From NCBI RefSeq assembly GCF_022458985.1, contig NC_061789.1:4195501-4259500 (forward strand): DNA of 64,000 bases. Reading direction: 5' to 3'. The notes beneath the pieces are model-generated. The model was not told the DNA's origin. It saw nothing but the letters and a program-made list of their open reading frames with translations, and ran no database searches. Source of the DNA: Mugil cephalus (lineage: Eukaryota > Chordata > Actinopteri > Mugiliformes > Mugilidae). The position numbers and the translations under genes are program-made. The first letter of the stretch is position 1. Each line of letters begins with the position of its first letter. Positions 28,631-40,390 of the stretch are shown piece after piece.

Positions 28631-29133
28631 GCTTTAGAGTTATTTCAGATTCTCACATTCCACAAGAGAGGCTCCGGCTCTTTCTCCTTTAAAGTCTTTA
28701 TTTTCTTTATTTGGCGGAAGGTTTAGTTGAGCGGTAACGACTTGGGGGGGAAAGGAAAAGTTTTTGTACAAACACATTTTTGTAACGTGAGCCTCTTTTA
28801 GATTTTTCCCTTTAGGTATATCACAGGTAGGTGCTGATGTTGACTCTCTGGCGTATTTCTTTATTTTTGTGTTTAAAACTTTGTAAAACAAACAAAAAAA
28901 AAAAACTTTTTTGAAATAATGAAGAGATTCTGATGTGTCTTAGAGTTAAAAACATTTATCTTCATGTGGTGGATAATAATGTAGTGTTCATGGCATGTAA
29001 ATTAGCTTTTCTTTCTTTTTCCAAGTTTTGTATTTACTAACCCACTGTAGGTTGTTTAGTTCGTCACCAGGATACGATTGAGGTTTCCTAACAGTAAGTC
29101 CCTATTTACACTTTGTTTCTCATGTTTAATAAA
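28631..29133 (+). other. ddx17: ddx17 3' UTR and poly(A) signal
   Basis: AT-rich sequence after the TAA (28628-28630), with AATAAA at 29128-29133. Transcription then converges on gga1, whose own AATAAA on the minus strand lies at 29222-29217, only about 85 bp away. Confidence 0.65.
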
Positions 29134-29216
29134 ACTCTTCAGCAAAGTTCTGTCTCTGGGAAGTAATAATAATAATAAAAAAAACATTTAGATCACAAAG
29201 AAGAAAAAAAACAAAC

Positions 29217-30039
29217 TTTATTATAACCCATTTGGAATATTTTTACCAGTGTTTATGCTGTTGCACAAGTCAAATGTACAGAAGAGTTGCCGATGATTTC
29301 AGTCTCGTTGGGGAATGTGATTCACTCAAAAACGTTTGTGGTCTGGAGTCTCTTGATGCTCCTGCAAAGATCTAACGTTGCTGATTGGTTGTAGGACCAT
29401 CCAGTTGCATCCCCCCCTCCCCATCCGTTGGTTGAAACACTCCCCCAAAATGGCGGCTCCGTTTGCATCACTCAATACTTCAAGATAAACTTAGCGCTAA
29501 AGATTTATTTAGTGAAAACCGTACTAAAGAAGTCCCATTTTCTCTACTACGACGAACAAACGACGGATGAAGACGACCTTTCGCTAAACTTTAAATAATG
29601 TTAGAACTGCAAAATAGGCACATGTGGCGGGAAAGTACACGGCTCTGATGTTACAGCTACGTTTTGTTCTTTACACCAGATTAAAAAGGGCGAGAAAACA
29701 TCAAAACAATCCAAAAAAAACAAAAAGAGAAAAAGTGCACACAGTCGTCTCGATGAAAGATTAATCAGAAAATAAACCGACACCACAAAGAGTTGATTAA
29801 TCATGAGCCTTGTTGTTTGTCTACGTGGCGCCGTGTCCTGACGAAGTTGTCGTTCCTCTGTAGATGTCGGACACGCGGGACTCGATCAGAACGAAGCGCA
29901 CGGAAAAGAAAAAGAATCAGAAAGTACATTGTGATTGCAAAAAAAAAAAGGAGAAGAAGAAGAAGGGAAAACTGGTTTATGTCGAGTGTTGAGTTGGTCG
30001 GGGAACAAGGTCAGAGTCTGTGGAGCTTGTTGTTAAATG
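29217..30039 (-). other. gga1: gga1 3' UTR and poly(A) signal (minus strand)
   Basis: Minus-strand sequence after the TAG at 30042-30040. An AATAAA on the minus strand corresponds to TTTATT at 29217-29222. No other gene is seen in this stretch; the open frame at 29793-30119 on the plus strand is a shadow. Confidence 0.55.
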
Positions 30040-33000
30040 CTATAGGTTCCCCCACTTCTCCGGGGGAGGGAACTGTTCTAGACCTCCACTCTCGCTGTGC
30101 TCCTGCTCCCCCATGGTGAAGGTTAGTCTGTACTGAAGCTGGACTTTCTCCTGAGGACCAGAGACGACAAAACAGAGGCTTCAAACACTGAACCACTAAA
30201 CCTACGGCCCGAACAGAGGTTCCAGTTTAGCCCGGTCCACTAGAAGGTCTAGACCCACAACTAAACTGTAGATGGCAGCAATGGGCTGAAACGTCAAGTT
30301 AGTTCCTCCTGCTGTTCTTTTTTCTTCTATTTCATCCTCCTTTTTTATAGTTCAACTTACTCCCTTTCCTAGTTCCTCCTCCTCCTATTTTCCCTAGTCA
30401 CTCATTGTAGTTCCAGCTCCTCCCTTTCCTATTTTCTCCTTCTAGTTCCACCTCCCCCCTTTCCAGTTCCTCCTTCTCCCTTTCCTACTTCCACCCCCTC
30501 TTCCTATTTTTCCTATTTCCATCTTCTAGTTCCACCTCCTCCCTTTCCTAGTTCCTCTTCTTTTTTTCCTAGTTCCTCCTCCTCCTATTTTCCAAATTCC
30601 TTCTAGTTCCACCTCCTCTTTGTCCTAGTTCCTCCTTCTAATTCCACCATCTCTCTTTTTCCTAGTTCCTCCTATTTTTCTAGTTCCACCTCTTCCTATT
30701 TTCTTAGTTCCTCCTTCTTTTTCCTAGTTCCTCCTCTTCCTATTTTCCCAGTTCCTCCTTCTAGTTCCACCTCCTATTTTCCCAGTTCCTCCTTCTAGTT
30801 CCACCTCCTATTTTCCTAGTTCCTCCTTCTAGTTCCACCTGTTCCTATTTTCCCCGTTCCTCCTCCTAGTTCCACCTCTTCCTATTTTCCTCGTTCCTCC
30901 TTCTAATTCCACCTCTTCCTATTTTCCCCGTTCCTCCTTCTAGTTCCACCTCTTCCTATTTTCCCCGTTCCTCCTTCTAGTTCCACCTCCTCCTATTTTC
31001 CAGTTCCACCTCCTCCTATTTTCCCAGTTCCACCTCCTCCTATTTTCCCAGTTCCTCCTTCTCGTTCCACCTCTTCCTATTTTCCCAGTTCCTCCTTCTA
31101 ATTCCTCCTCCTCCTATTTTCCTAGTTTCTCCTTCTAGTTCCACCTCTCCCTATTTTCCTAGTTCCTCCTATGTTCCTAGTTCCCCCCTACTGACGTCAT
31201 GTCTCTCAGGATCACTGGGACACAAACTCCTCCACCAAGTGAAGGTGGTGATTCTTCTGAGGATGGTCGTAGTAAATGTTTCCTCCTGAAGAGGGCAGTA
31301 ATTTGCCTTGTCACATAAAAACAAACCAAAAGGAGCAGCACCAAACTGAGAGCAGATGTTAAACAGTCGTTTTAACTCGTTTTAACTCCTACCTTGTTTG
31401 GGTTGGCTAGCAGCAGGATCTGAGTGACAGCAGCAGGGGGGAGGATGGGGTTGAAAGCTGGCAGCTCTGTTCCTGATGGGGGCTGCAGCTTCACGGCCAT
31501 AGACTAACCACAGAAGAAGAAACAGTGAACCGGCGGGAGACGACTGGGTCTCACTTTAAAAAAAAATGTGAGGGGGGGGAGGAGGTGCTGCTGACCTGTG
31601 GAGCCGTGGTCTGGAAGTTTATGTTGGTGACGGGGACGGGGGCCGAGGACAGCATGGAGATGATCACCACCAGGACATCGGGTCGAGACGGAGGCGAGTC
31701 ACGAGCAAAGTGGAAGAGGACCCGCAGACTGTGTCCATCGAACACGGTGACAGGTAAGAGACTACCTGGAGGAGGAGGAGGAGGAGGAGGAGGAGGTGAG
31801 ACCTGGTGACCATCCATCTCATCAGGCTGTGAACAAATAAAACTTTACTTACTGGGTCTAATGGATTCTAGAGGGACGAAGACATCGGTCAGGGTGACTT
31901 CTGCAGGAGCAGCCTCCACGTGAGAAGGAGGCGCATCCAGCAGCGTCGCTCCGAGGCCGGGCTGAGAGTTGAGGAGAGGTGCAGGAGGTTCATGGGTGAA
32001 AGATGGAATGGGATGTGGGGTAGCGTTGACTCCAGATTTACTCTGGAGGTCCCTCAGAGTCGGTTTAGACTGATGTTTGTCCCTTAGACACAGAAAATTA
32101 ACCTTTAGTTACAGTATTATATTGTAGCTCCTCCACCTCCTATTCTTAGTTCCTCCTTCTAGTTCCACTTACTCCCTTTCCTGGTTCATCCTCCTATTTT
32201 TGTAGTTCCACCTCCTCCTTTTTCTAGATCCTCCTCCTAATATTATTCTAGTTCCACCTCTTCTTATTTTCGTAGTTCCTTCTTTTAGTTCCACCTCCTC
32301 CTGTTATTTTCCTAGTTCCTCCTTCTAGTTCGACCTCCTCCCTTTCCTAGTTCCTCCTTTTAGATCCACCACCTCCCGTTACAAGTTCCTCCTCCTCCTA
32401 TTTTTCTAGTACCGCCTCATGTTTGCATATTTGCTGCTTTTAGTCCCACCTCCTTCCTCCTCTTCCTATTTTTCCTAGTTTGACCTCCTCCTTTTTTCCC
32501 CTATCTCCTCCTAATATTTTCCTAGTTCCTCCACCAACACCTTTTTTCCCTCGTTCCACCTCCTCCTTTTTCTAGCTCCTCCTCCTGCTATTTTCCTAGT
32601 TCCACCTATTCTTATTTTCATAGTTCCTGCTCTTAGTTCCACCTCCTCCATTTTTCCTAGTTCCTCTTCCTATTCTTTTTTCTAGTTCCACCTTCTGTTT
32701 TCCTAGTTCCTCCTTTTAGTTCCACCACCTCCCTTTACTAGTTCCTCCTCCTCCTATTTTTCTGGTTCCACCTCTTCTTATTTTCATAGTTCCCGCTTTT
32801 AGTTCCACCTCCTTCCTCCTCTTCCTATTTTTCCTAGTTCCACCTCCTCCTTTTTTCCCCCCATCTCCTCCTAATATTTTCCTAGTTCCTCCACCACCTC
32901 CTTTTTTTCCTAGTTCCACCTCCTCCTTTTTCTAGTTCCTCCTCCTGCTATTTTCCTAGTTCCACCTATTCTTATTTTCATAGTTCCTGCTCTTAGTTCC

Positions 33001-36000
33001 ACCTCCTCCAGTTTTCCTAGTTCCTCTTCCTATTCTTTTTCCTAGTTCCACCTCCTCCTGTTTTCCTAGTTTCTCCTTTTAGTTCCACCATCTCCCTTCC
33101 AGGATTCTACCTCCTGTAAACATGATTTCTAGTCAGGTACCATTTGACCTGCAGACCCTCTGGAGGAAGGGACTGCTGCAGCAGTGTCTTTCCCAGGAGG
33201 TCCAGCTCGTCCAGGGCCGAGTTCCCGGGGGTGGAGCCGGAGGACAGGGTCTGGGGGAGTGAAGCCGGGTCCGGACTCAGGAGGAGACCAGGCGCTGAAG
33301 GGTTGTCTGCGTCTGTGCTTTCAGAGGACTGGAGGGAGACGAGAGGTATGTATGAGACAGTCGGTAGGAACTGGTCTAAAGCTGGTCCAGTGTGAAGACA
33401 GATGGGGATTTACCTGGAAGGAGTCCCAGGCTGTGGAGTCCTCAGGCTGGGACGCAGGGTTGGAGGCGTGTGTTCCTTCACTTAGACCTGAGGATTTAAC
33501 CTGGATTTAGCTCCTGCATCATACAAATATAACTCGTCTAATTAAACTAGAGCCCTGTCCAGACCTCACATTAAGCTTCCAGGGTTCAGTCTCTTGTGAA
33601 TTCAATGACAAATCACAAACTAAAACAAATTCACTAGATGTCGGATAGACGACAGCCGTTTATTAATATTAATCTGGATGCCCACGTGAGGTCTGACCGA
33701 GGCCTAACTGACTGAGCCGTTACCGAGTGACATGAGCTCGTCGTCAAGGAGACTAATCCCCATCTCCTGCGAGGGGGCGTTGAGGCTGTCAGTCGGCGTG
33801 GGGAACTCTGGGAAGGATGGAGGCGACTGGGGGGACGTGTCCAACCCTGAGAGGTCCAGCAGCGCCGTTCCTCCCCCTGAGAGGAAACACAATCCATGAC
33901 TTCCATGAGTAAAAGCAGGTGCGTTTGTTAGTCTAGTTGCGTCGGATGCTTTTTGCCCACCGGTTTGTTTCTGTGAGTTTAATGCGTTGTTCCCGTTGAC
34001 GACCTCTCCCTTCACCTGCTGCTTGTACTGGTTGATGACTTGAGTCAGGCTGTCGTTGGCCTGCAGGATCTCAGCTGTTTAAAGGTTCACACTTTATTTA
34101 GAAAACCTGCGACGCATCATCCTTGACTTTATCATGTTCAGAATAATGGCTGCAAGCTATAAATAGGTTGTGTAGGAAAATAATTCTCACCCAGAGCCTC
34201 GTCGTTGTCCTCGGTGTCACTCGCCAGCCTGAACAGAGTGGGCCTCATTTTCTCACAGCGCTGGTACAGATCCTGACCACAGCACAAACAATAACAACAA
34301 CAAAAAAAAACATTTGCTGTGATTCCATTCCGCCTACAAATGGTAACATTTCTAAAAACCTCTCACATATCTAAAGCTAAAACTTTTCTACCCTGTCATG
34401 AGGTGTTTTTTTCTCAAAGTGACCAAGTGAAAACCTCCATGTCTGAGCAATGAAGCCCATGTGGAAGTGCAAAAAAACTGCAGTTCATCAAGTGGCCACT
34501 AGAGGCTCCAAAGGGGCGCAAATCCCCATAGACCCCCATGTTAAAAAGCCCAACTTTACAGCTTCATTAAACATGTTTACAGCCTGGTACAAAACACTAT
34601 TTGAACTTTGTCTAAATTTCAGAAATATCACTTTTATTTTGAGAAAAACTGTAATGGAAACGCAGCTAGCCATAGTGAGCAGTGAAAAGTGAGCAGAAAA
34701 TAATAAAACATCTTTGATTTCACCTGTAGCAGCTCAGCGTTGCTCTGATCCACCGCCGTGCTGTCGTAGTCCTGCAGAAGCTGAGTCAGCAGAGCGACGC
34801 TCTCCTTCACCTCCTGGATGGCGTTCACTCGTTTGGACACTTTCTCCGCTCGCCTCTGGTCCTGAAGTTCACAAACTACACGTCATCATCAGGTACATAC
34901 AGTAGAAACACAATAAAGTAGAGGTGGGAAAAAATATCGATATGGCAGTATATCACGATACTTTTTCTTCTGATACAATATTGATTTTAAAAGAAAAAGT
35001 TGTGTTTTGGGCTGATTGTGAACGACTTCCACACCTCCAACACCACTTTGTCTGTACAAGTGCAACAAATTAGAAAAGGATCATTTCGATTAATCTTGTT
35101 TTTTGACTCAATTTGTCCAATAAATTATCACTTTCATCTGATCTGAACGTGTATTTTAAGCTGCATTTAAAATTACTATGACCGATGTAGAACATCGCAA
35201 TATATCGCAATAATGTATCGTATCGTGACTCAAGTATCGTGATATGTATCGTGATATGTATCTTGATACGTATCGTGAAGTCCGGCTCCTATTAGCATTA
35301 AAATCAGAACAGTGAAACTCAAAAACCCTCCTTCAGGACACCAGATCATCAACTACTTCCTCATTCAGTTCATGTTTTAAATCTTTTTTTCTTCTTGTAT
35401 ATAGATGTAGATACATACACACACATATACACACTATCCACACACACACACACACACCAGGTACACAATCTTGCAGGAAAAAGAAAAGCATATAACAAAC
35501 CAAACCAGTAACACAACCTATCAATCAGCAAAGCGTGAAACATTATAACCTCAGATCCAGTCTCTTTTTCATGACAGTTCATGTTTTTGTCGTTTTTTCT
35601 TAACAAAAAGACGTCTCACACATGTGCACGACTAAAATGTTTAAGTGCAGCCAAAGTACATGAGGAAATGGGATTCATAAAAGGAGGAGAAAGGAGGAGA
35701 CGTTTCACCTCTTGGACCATTTCCTTGATGAGTTTGTTGGCTGCCTTCAGGTCCTCGGGGTGTGAGCTGTTCAACAGGCGTGACAACATCTGACAAAACA
35801 GAAAACGCACAAAAGAAATAGTGTTTACAGTTTATCTCAGATGTTCACGTGAATGATTGTTATCTTCTATTATTAGACCTCACTTTTGACTTCTCCTCAT
35901 CCTCGAAAATGGCGTTCTTGGGTCTGGGTGGAGGGAGGTTCAGCAGTTTGTCGGGTGGCAGCTCCGGGTCTTGTTTAATGATCCCTGATCACAAGACAAG

Positions 36001-38959
36001 ACGTTAACAGCTTCTAATAGTTAGTTGTTGGGTTTTAAATCCGTCTGAAGGCTCTTACCTTGCTTCTTCAGCATCTGATAAGCATCTGAGATCTTGGCCT
36101 CGTCAGGAAGACCCAGAGTCCAGCTGTAGATCAGCTCCAAAACCTTCTTCTTCACTGGCTCCGGGGACCGAGAGCCCAGGTACTGGAAGATAAAAGGGGA
36201 CAGAAGTTACAGAAAATGACTGATATGATGTTGAGTTTATGTTGAAACTAGAGATTGACTGATATGGATTTTTTAAGGGCCGATACCAATTTGTTTTATA
36301 TCAGCACTGGACGATACATGCTGCCGATTTCTCTGAGACGATATTGTTTAACATTTAACTGTCTTATGAGAGAGAAAAAGACATCAGCTAGCAAACTTCT
36401 ACTTAACAACAACAACAACAGTAAAAGTTAGGGCTGTGGCTAATGACTGTAATGCGTTGGTGCTGAGTGATAACGTAAATAGATCTTAGTTTGGCAACAG
36501 TTTAAAAAAAATAAAATAAAATAACGCACTCTGTTAGTGTGGGAGGGGCAATGTATGGGCTGCACGGGTCTGCTGCAGCGTCTCCAATAGCACAGGGCTG
36601 CCTGTGGATGCGCCCGTCTGTAAATCTCGCTGGGCTGAGGGATCTATATGTGTGTATCGGCGAACGCACCCATGTATCGACCAATACCAATATCAGTAAA
36701 AAAAAAAAAAAAATTGCAAATATCGGCTCAATATATCGTCTGGCAGATATATACGTTGATCTCTAGTTGAAACAGCATCAGAAAGTGTCATATAGATATT
36801 AATGTGAGCTGAGTTGATGGTTAGAAACGGATTACATACAGCTGCCAATTCATTAGGTACGCTAGTGAATTCATCCTAATATAACAGTCCTGCTCTAAAT
36901 CCTCCTCCGTGACTCTTCTAATATTCAGCTCATGTGCAATATTTGTCGCGCGAGTGTCGATCTCAGCTGAAAGGAGCTTGTTCAATGTTTTGTGATTGGA
37001 CGGGAGCGTGTTGTTTGCAGCAAGTGTGTTTAAACGCACATAGTCTGAAAGAATTCTCACCTTTGGAGAAACCACTTTGATGAGTTCATTGAGAAATCGG
37101 AATTTGCCCACTTCGCTGTGAAACCTCTTCCCGCAGTTTTTCACACAGGTCTCCAGAACCTAGTGTTGAAAGATTAAAAAAAAAGGTTGAATAATGAAAA
37201 ACAGCAACTGAGGTCAGATTCTGATTCTCAGTTTAGATGTGAACTCTCACCAGTAGCGCCTGCATGGCCTCCCATTCTTGTGGAGACTGGATCTTATGGG
37301 CCAGGAGCCTGGTGGCCAGCTGGGGTCTGCAACACGTCGGTAACGGGTGAGTAGGCAGATTCAAAAAAATTTGAGTTGTAAAATGCACTTTGGTAATTTA
37401 ATATTTAACAGAAAACAAGTCAAGAGCGCTTCAACTCCAGAAAACTCAAGTAAAGTAAGAAAATATGTCAATCAAATGTTTCTTTAAGCTTTGTGACCTT
37501 AGAAGATGTTAACGTCTGTCTTTACTTTAACATCTTGACTATATGATTCCAGATGAGCCTTTTGCCTTTTATCATGTTGTCAAATCAAATAATCCAAAGA
37601 TGTGCACAATATATTTGCAGATCGACGGCATTAATACTATTTACACAATTACTCTGAGCCTTTTCATCATTTTTGGGGTTTCCTGGAAATTCTTCTGTTT
37701 GGCTGTGTTGTCAAATTAATGAAGACTTTACATTTCATCTTTTTACATGTGTTTTATTAGGTTTCAGGGCGTTGAGCAGCTACTTTCCTAGATCATTTCT
37801 GATTTCTGTCATGATGCACGGCGCCGTCGAGGCCCGGTGGTCGGCTCTTACCCCTCCAGGTCATTGTTGAGCTGGTCGCAGAAGGCGTGGATGCTGCTCC
37901 AGTCTGTGTCTCTGTTGAGCGGATTTGTTGCTCTGTCTGGAAACGGAAGCGACGAACGTTAATGCAACTTTACTGCGATTATATTTAATAATTGCACAAC
38001 AGTCATAAACATGCATGCAAACATAAACTGAATTCCGCTGTGTATGTACCTGAACTACATGCAGTAACAATAAGGTTCAATCTTATCTAATCTAATTTAG
38101 AAACATCAAGTATTTGGATTAGTTACTGTAAATGTTGCACAATGGAACAAATTGTCTTTCAAAGTGAATTTCCTGTATTTATTTGGGTTAAACAGAATGT
38201 AAACATCACTACCGGTCCATTTTATTAGGTATACTTATCTAAAGCCAATACTGCCTGTCTGTATCAATGAAGTACAGCCTCCAAATTAACCATCAATACC
38301 CCTCTATTGCATTTTAAACAAAAATTATTAACTTAATTCAGTACTTTTGTGTTCTTGCTTACTCATAGCTGGCTATGGCTAAAAAAAACTAGCAGGTGTC
38401 TAGCTGGTTATTTTCTCTTTTAGGCAAAATAACTCAAGGTTAGCATTAATATTCATGCACAAACTACTTAATAAACAATACTCCACCTATTGCAAAATAA
38501 AATAATGAAGCAAAAGTGTAATATGCATGTTATAATAAATAAATAATGAGTGATGTAGAGTTAATTAAGCAGGGCATGTGCTAACAAGTGTAAGGTCAGC
38601 TAGGTTGCTAAGTCTAGATCTTTCTATTGAGGTCACATGTTTGTTATAATTAACATTTAAGCTACGTGACTAAAAATAAATGGTGCCTCCGTGATGTTGA
38701 GGTTCTCAGCCCCTGCTTCAGCTATCGAGCCGTGGAGCTAAGTGTTAGCATCCTGGATGTGACGCCCCCCCCATCCACCCCCTATCCCCTCTAAACCCCC
38801 TCAATGCCGCGGGGGTGAGCTGTCACCTCACCCGCCACACCCTGGGGATATTATTTAACCAGTGCCAGAGTCTCCGGACATGACTGGCCTGGATAAGTAA
38901 GTTTAAAACCACTCACTGATACGAGACTCCAAACTCTCCACTTCCGGCGGCGCAGCCAT
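30040..38959 (-). CDS. gga1: ADP-ribosylation factor-binding protein GGA1
   Basis: Monomeric clathrin adaptor that sorts acidic-dileucine cargo at the trans-Golgi network. Exons, in transcript order: 38959-38917, 37936-37852, 37326-37251, 37159-37061, 36182-36059, 35984-35884, 35789-35709, 34861-34724, 34272-34191, 34074-33961, 33876-33724, 33487-33414, 33328-33141, 32082-31853, 31765-31596, 31503-31393 and 30150-30040 (659 residues; human 639). VHS domain: INRATNPLNRDTDW through CVKNCGKRFHSEVGKFRFLN. GAT domain: MLSRLLNSSHPEDLKAANKL, DLYQRCEKMRPTLFRLASDT. Hinge: SLLDDELMSLG (internal acidic-dileucine-like motif), WDSF (GAE-binding motif), LDELDLLGKTLLQQSLPPE. C-terminal GAE ear: LLPVTVFDGHSLRVLFHFAR and EQFPPPEKWGNL at the end. 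The reading VKWDKHQ across the exon 13/14 junction fixed the donor at 33140. Convergent with ddx17, divergent from micall1. Confidence 0.95.
30300..31190. repeat. CT-rich minisatellite, array A (gga1 last intron)
   Basis: Dozens of degenerate tandem units built from TTCCTCCTTCTAGTTCCACC and CTCCTATTTTCCTAG, with unit length about 35-45 nt. It fills most of the intron between gga1 coding exons 16 and 17. On the gga1 transcript strand it is purine-rich (GGAGGTGGAACTAGAAGGAG). The same motif forms array B two exons upstream. Confidence 0.85.
32120..33115. repeat. CT-rich minisatellite, array B (gga1 intron 13)
   Basis: Same TTCCACCTCCTCC / TTTTCCTAGTTCCTCC units as array A, somewhat more diverged. 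Internal higher-order duplication is visible: the blocks at about 32455-32700 and 32810-33060 repeat the same order of variants (for example CTCCACCA, CTCCTGCTATTTTCCTAG, CACCTATTCTTATTTTCATAG). It occupies nearly all of the intron between coding exons 13 and 14. Confidence 0.85.
33877..33960 (-). other. gga1: 84-nt gga1 intron that keeps the reading frame open
   Basis: Donor GTGGGC and acceptor CTCTCAG on the minus strand flank 84 nt, phase 1, with no in-frame stop. Removing it gives ...QKQTGGGTALLDLSG, which matches the human hinge (...STSALLDLSG) better than the read-through. Both spliced and retained forms would encode protein, so retention cannot be excluded from sequence. Confidence 0.55.
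34400..34700. mobile_element. teleost interspersed repeat fragment in gga1 intron 8
   Basis: Contains AATGAAGCCCATGTGGAAGT and TGGCCACTAGAGGCTCCAAA, words I recall from a common fish short interspersed family. No terminal repeats or reading frame. Lies between the two exons of the GAT-domain region (34272 and 34724). Confidence 0.4.
34921..35285 (-). mobile_element. TATCG-rich dispersed element, copy 2 (inverse orientation)
   Basis: Reverse complement relationship to 15672-15977: left end GGTGGGAAAAAATATCGATA, right end CGTATCGTGAAGTCC. Tandem TATCGTGATATG units at 35230-35265 expand one terminus. Lies in gga1 intron 7. Confidence 0.7.
36248..36766. mobile_element. 519-bp TIR element in gga1 intron 4 with TTGAAA target duplication
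   Basis: Left terminus CTAGAGATTGACTGATATGG; right terminus GTTGATCTCTAG, its inverted complement over about 10 nt. TTGAAA flanks both sides (36242-36247 and 36767-36772). Internal sequence matches the deleted copy at 27361-27703. Non-autonomous DNA transposon; superfamily not assigned. Confidence 0.75.
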
Positions 38960-38986
38960 GACTACGAGATTTAACAGGCGCCTCGA

Positions 38987-38996
38987 TCTCGCGAGA
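38987..38996. promoter_or_regulatory. gga1: TCTCGCGAGA core-promoter palindrome of gga1
   Basis: The 10-bp palindrome TCTCGCGAGA lies 28 bp upstream of the gga1 ATG (minus strand). This motif is known from TATA-less, often bidirectional, vertebrate housekeeping promoters. A CCGGAAGTG ETS-type site lies within the first coding exon (38939-38947, minus strand). Confidence 0.6.
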
Positions 38997-40390
38997 GTAG
39001 CGTAGGGACCACGTAGAGAAAAACATAGAACTGGAGTAGATCACATTATAAATAGAATATCATAGAATTCTAAACAACAGCTACAGTCAAAGTTAGTTAA
39101 CATTAATCTTTTAAGCTTTATATGTGAAATAAATGATGAAAACAAACATTTAACGAGATTTTATTCTCACAAATTAGGTAGTAAAGCATTAATTTCTATG
39201 CTCAAACGTCATCAAATGCGGACGCAGAACAATACCGGAAGCTGAGTTGCTAAATGTATAAGAAATAACAATTTAATTATTTTATAATTTATGCATAAAT
39301 GCCGATTTCTGAAAAACACCCATAAATGAGATAATATAATCTAAAAGATATATTAAATGTTGTAAAATGCAGAAAGCCCTACATCTTATCTTATGTATGT
39401 TAATTCCTGATTGACCACTTGTGTGTTTTCTTTTTTGTTGTTAATTGTACTTATGTTCATATAACTCACTTATTTATTTCTTAGATAATTAATAATTCTG
39501 TTATAATTCTGTAAAAAGATGTATAGAAATTCTGTTAAAAGTTGTATTAAAGACATATATTCATGTTTTTTCTACGCATCTGTGTATATCTTAACTTGTT
39601 TACTATCTTTAAAATAGTGAGCAACACAGATGAAGACCAAAAATCCTGCTGAGATTACAAATTGTACGTGTGTATATACACGTATGTACATAATACGTAA
39701 TATATATATATTGTTTTGTTTTGTTTTTACTAGTTCTAGTTCTAGTTGAAGCTTGGGGCTGCACTTAAAGCAAATATATAAGAAATGCATTTAGAAAATC
39801 GTGTTAACTCAAAACCTTGCGACTAGGAAACGTGTGTCCGAGTCTGCAGAAGAGAAATAAACCAGTAACCAGAAACCTTCCCTTCCTAATTATAGAGTAG
39901 CCGCAGCTCTGCGTCTCCCTCCAGCGGCAGCTATTGCGCACAGTGGAGCACAACACGGGGGACAAGAAGTAACGGGATTTCATTTAATCTAACGCTTCTT
40001 TTATGAGATGAGCCAGGAGTCTGTGCATATTTGCATGTATTTAGACCACAATTTATACTCTGTGGGTGAGAGGAACCGTCTGGCGCTTCTGTGGCCACAA
40101 ACACCGACACAACAAAGTCTCTCTACGCGCGCGTGTGCATTAGTTTTTTTTTTTTTTTTTTAATCTGAGACAGCGATACAAAGAAGGTAAACACAACTTC
40201 CTTCCTGCTGCTGTTGTTGCTGCTGCTGCTGCTTCTTTACAGGTTTACCCGCAGGTTGTTTTGCGCTGAGGCAGACTTGCACGGCGGGTTGATGCTCGTT
40301 TCCTGTTTCCTCCGCCAAGTCAAACAAACCTGCCCAGGTCGGTTGGGCATCTAACTTGTGAAGTGCCATGTTCACGTCCCGTCCCGAGAG
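38997..40390. other. divergent intergenic region gga1-micall1
   Basis: 1.4 kb between the two start codons. AT-rich in the middle (39100-39800). The side next to micall1 has a poly-T tract (40145-40160), a CAG/CTG-rich patch (40208-40230) and GC-rich sequence up to the micall1 ATG. The open frame 40160-40375 on the minus strand is not supported by any similarity. Confidence 0.5.

Noticed and set aside
31551-31817. gga1 ear exon extended upstream through a proline run
   Set aside because: The proline run is the pyrimidine-rich acceptor region (CCTCCTCCTCCAG) translated; splicing at 31765 joins in frame as PSSLLPVTV, matching the family.
30300-33115. CRISPR-like spaced repeats
   Set aside because: Units are contiguous and degenerate without unique spacers of fixed size, and the host is a vertebrate; these are minisatellites.
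33141-33149. alternative gga1 donor after CTGCAG (GTCAAA)
   Set aside because: Using it makes the next exon hit a stop at once; the donor GTACCT at 33140 gives VKWDKHQ, matching the human VRWEKQQ.
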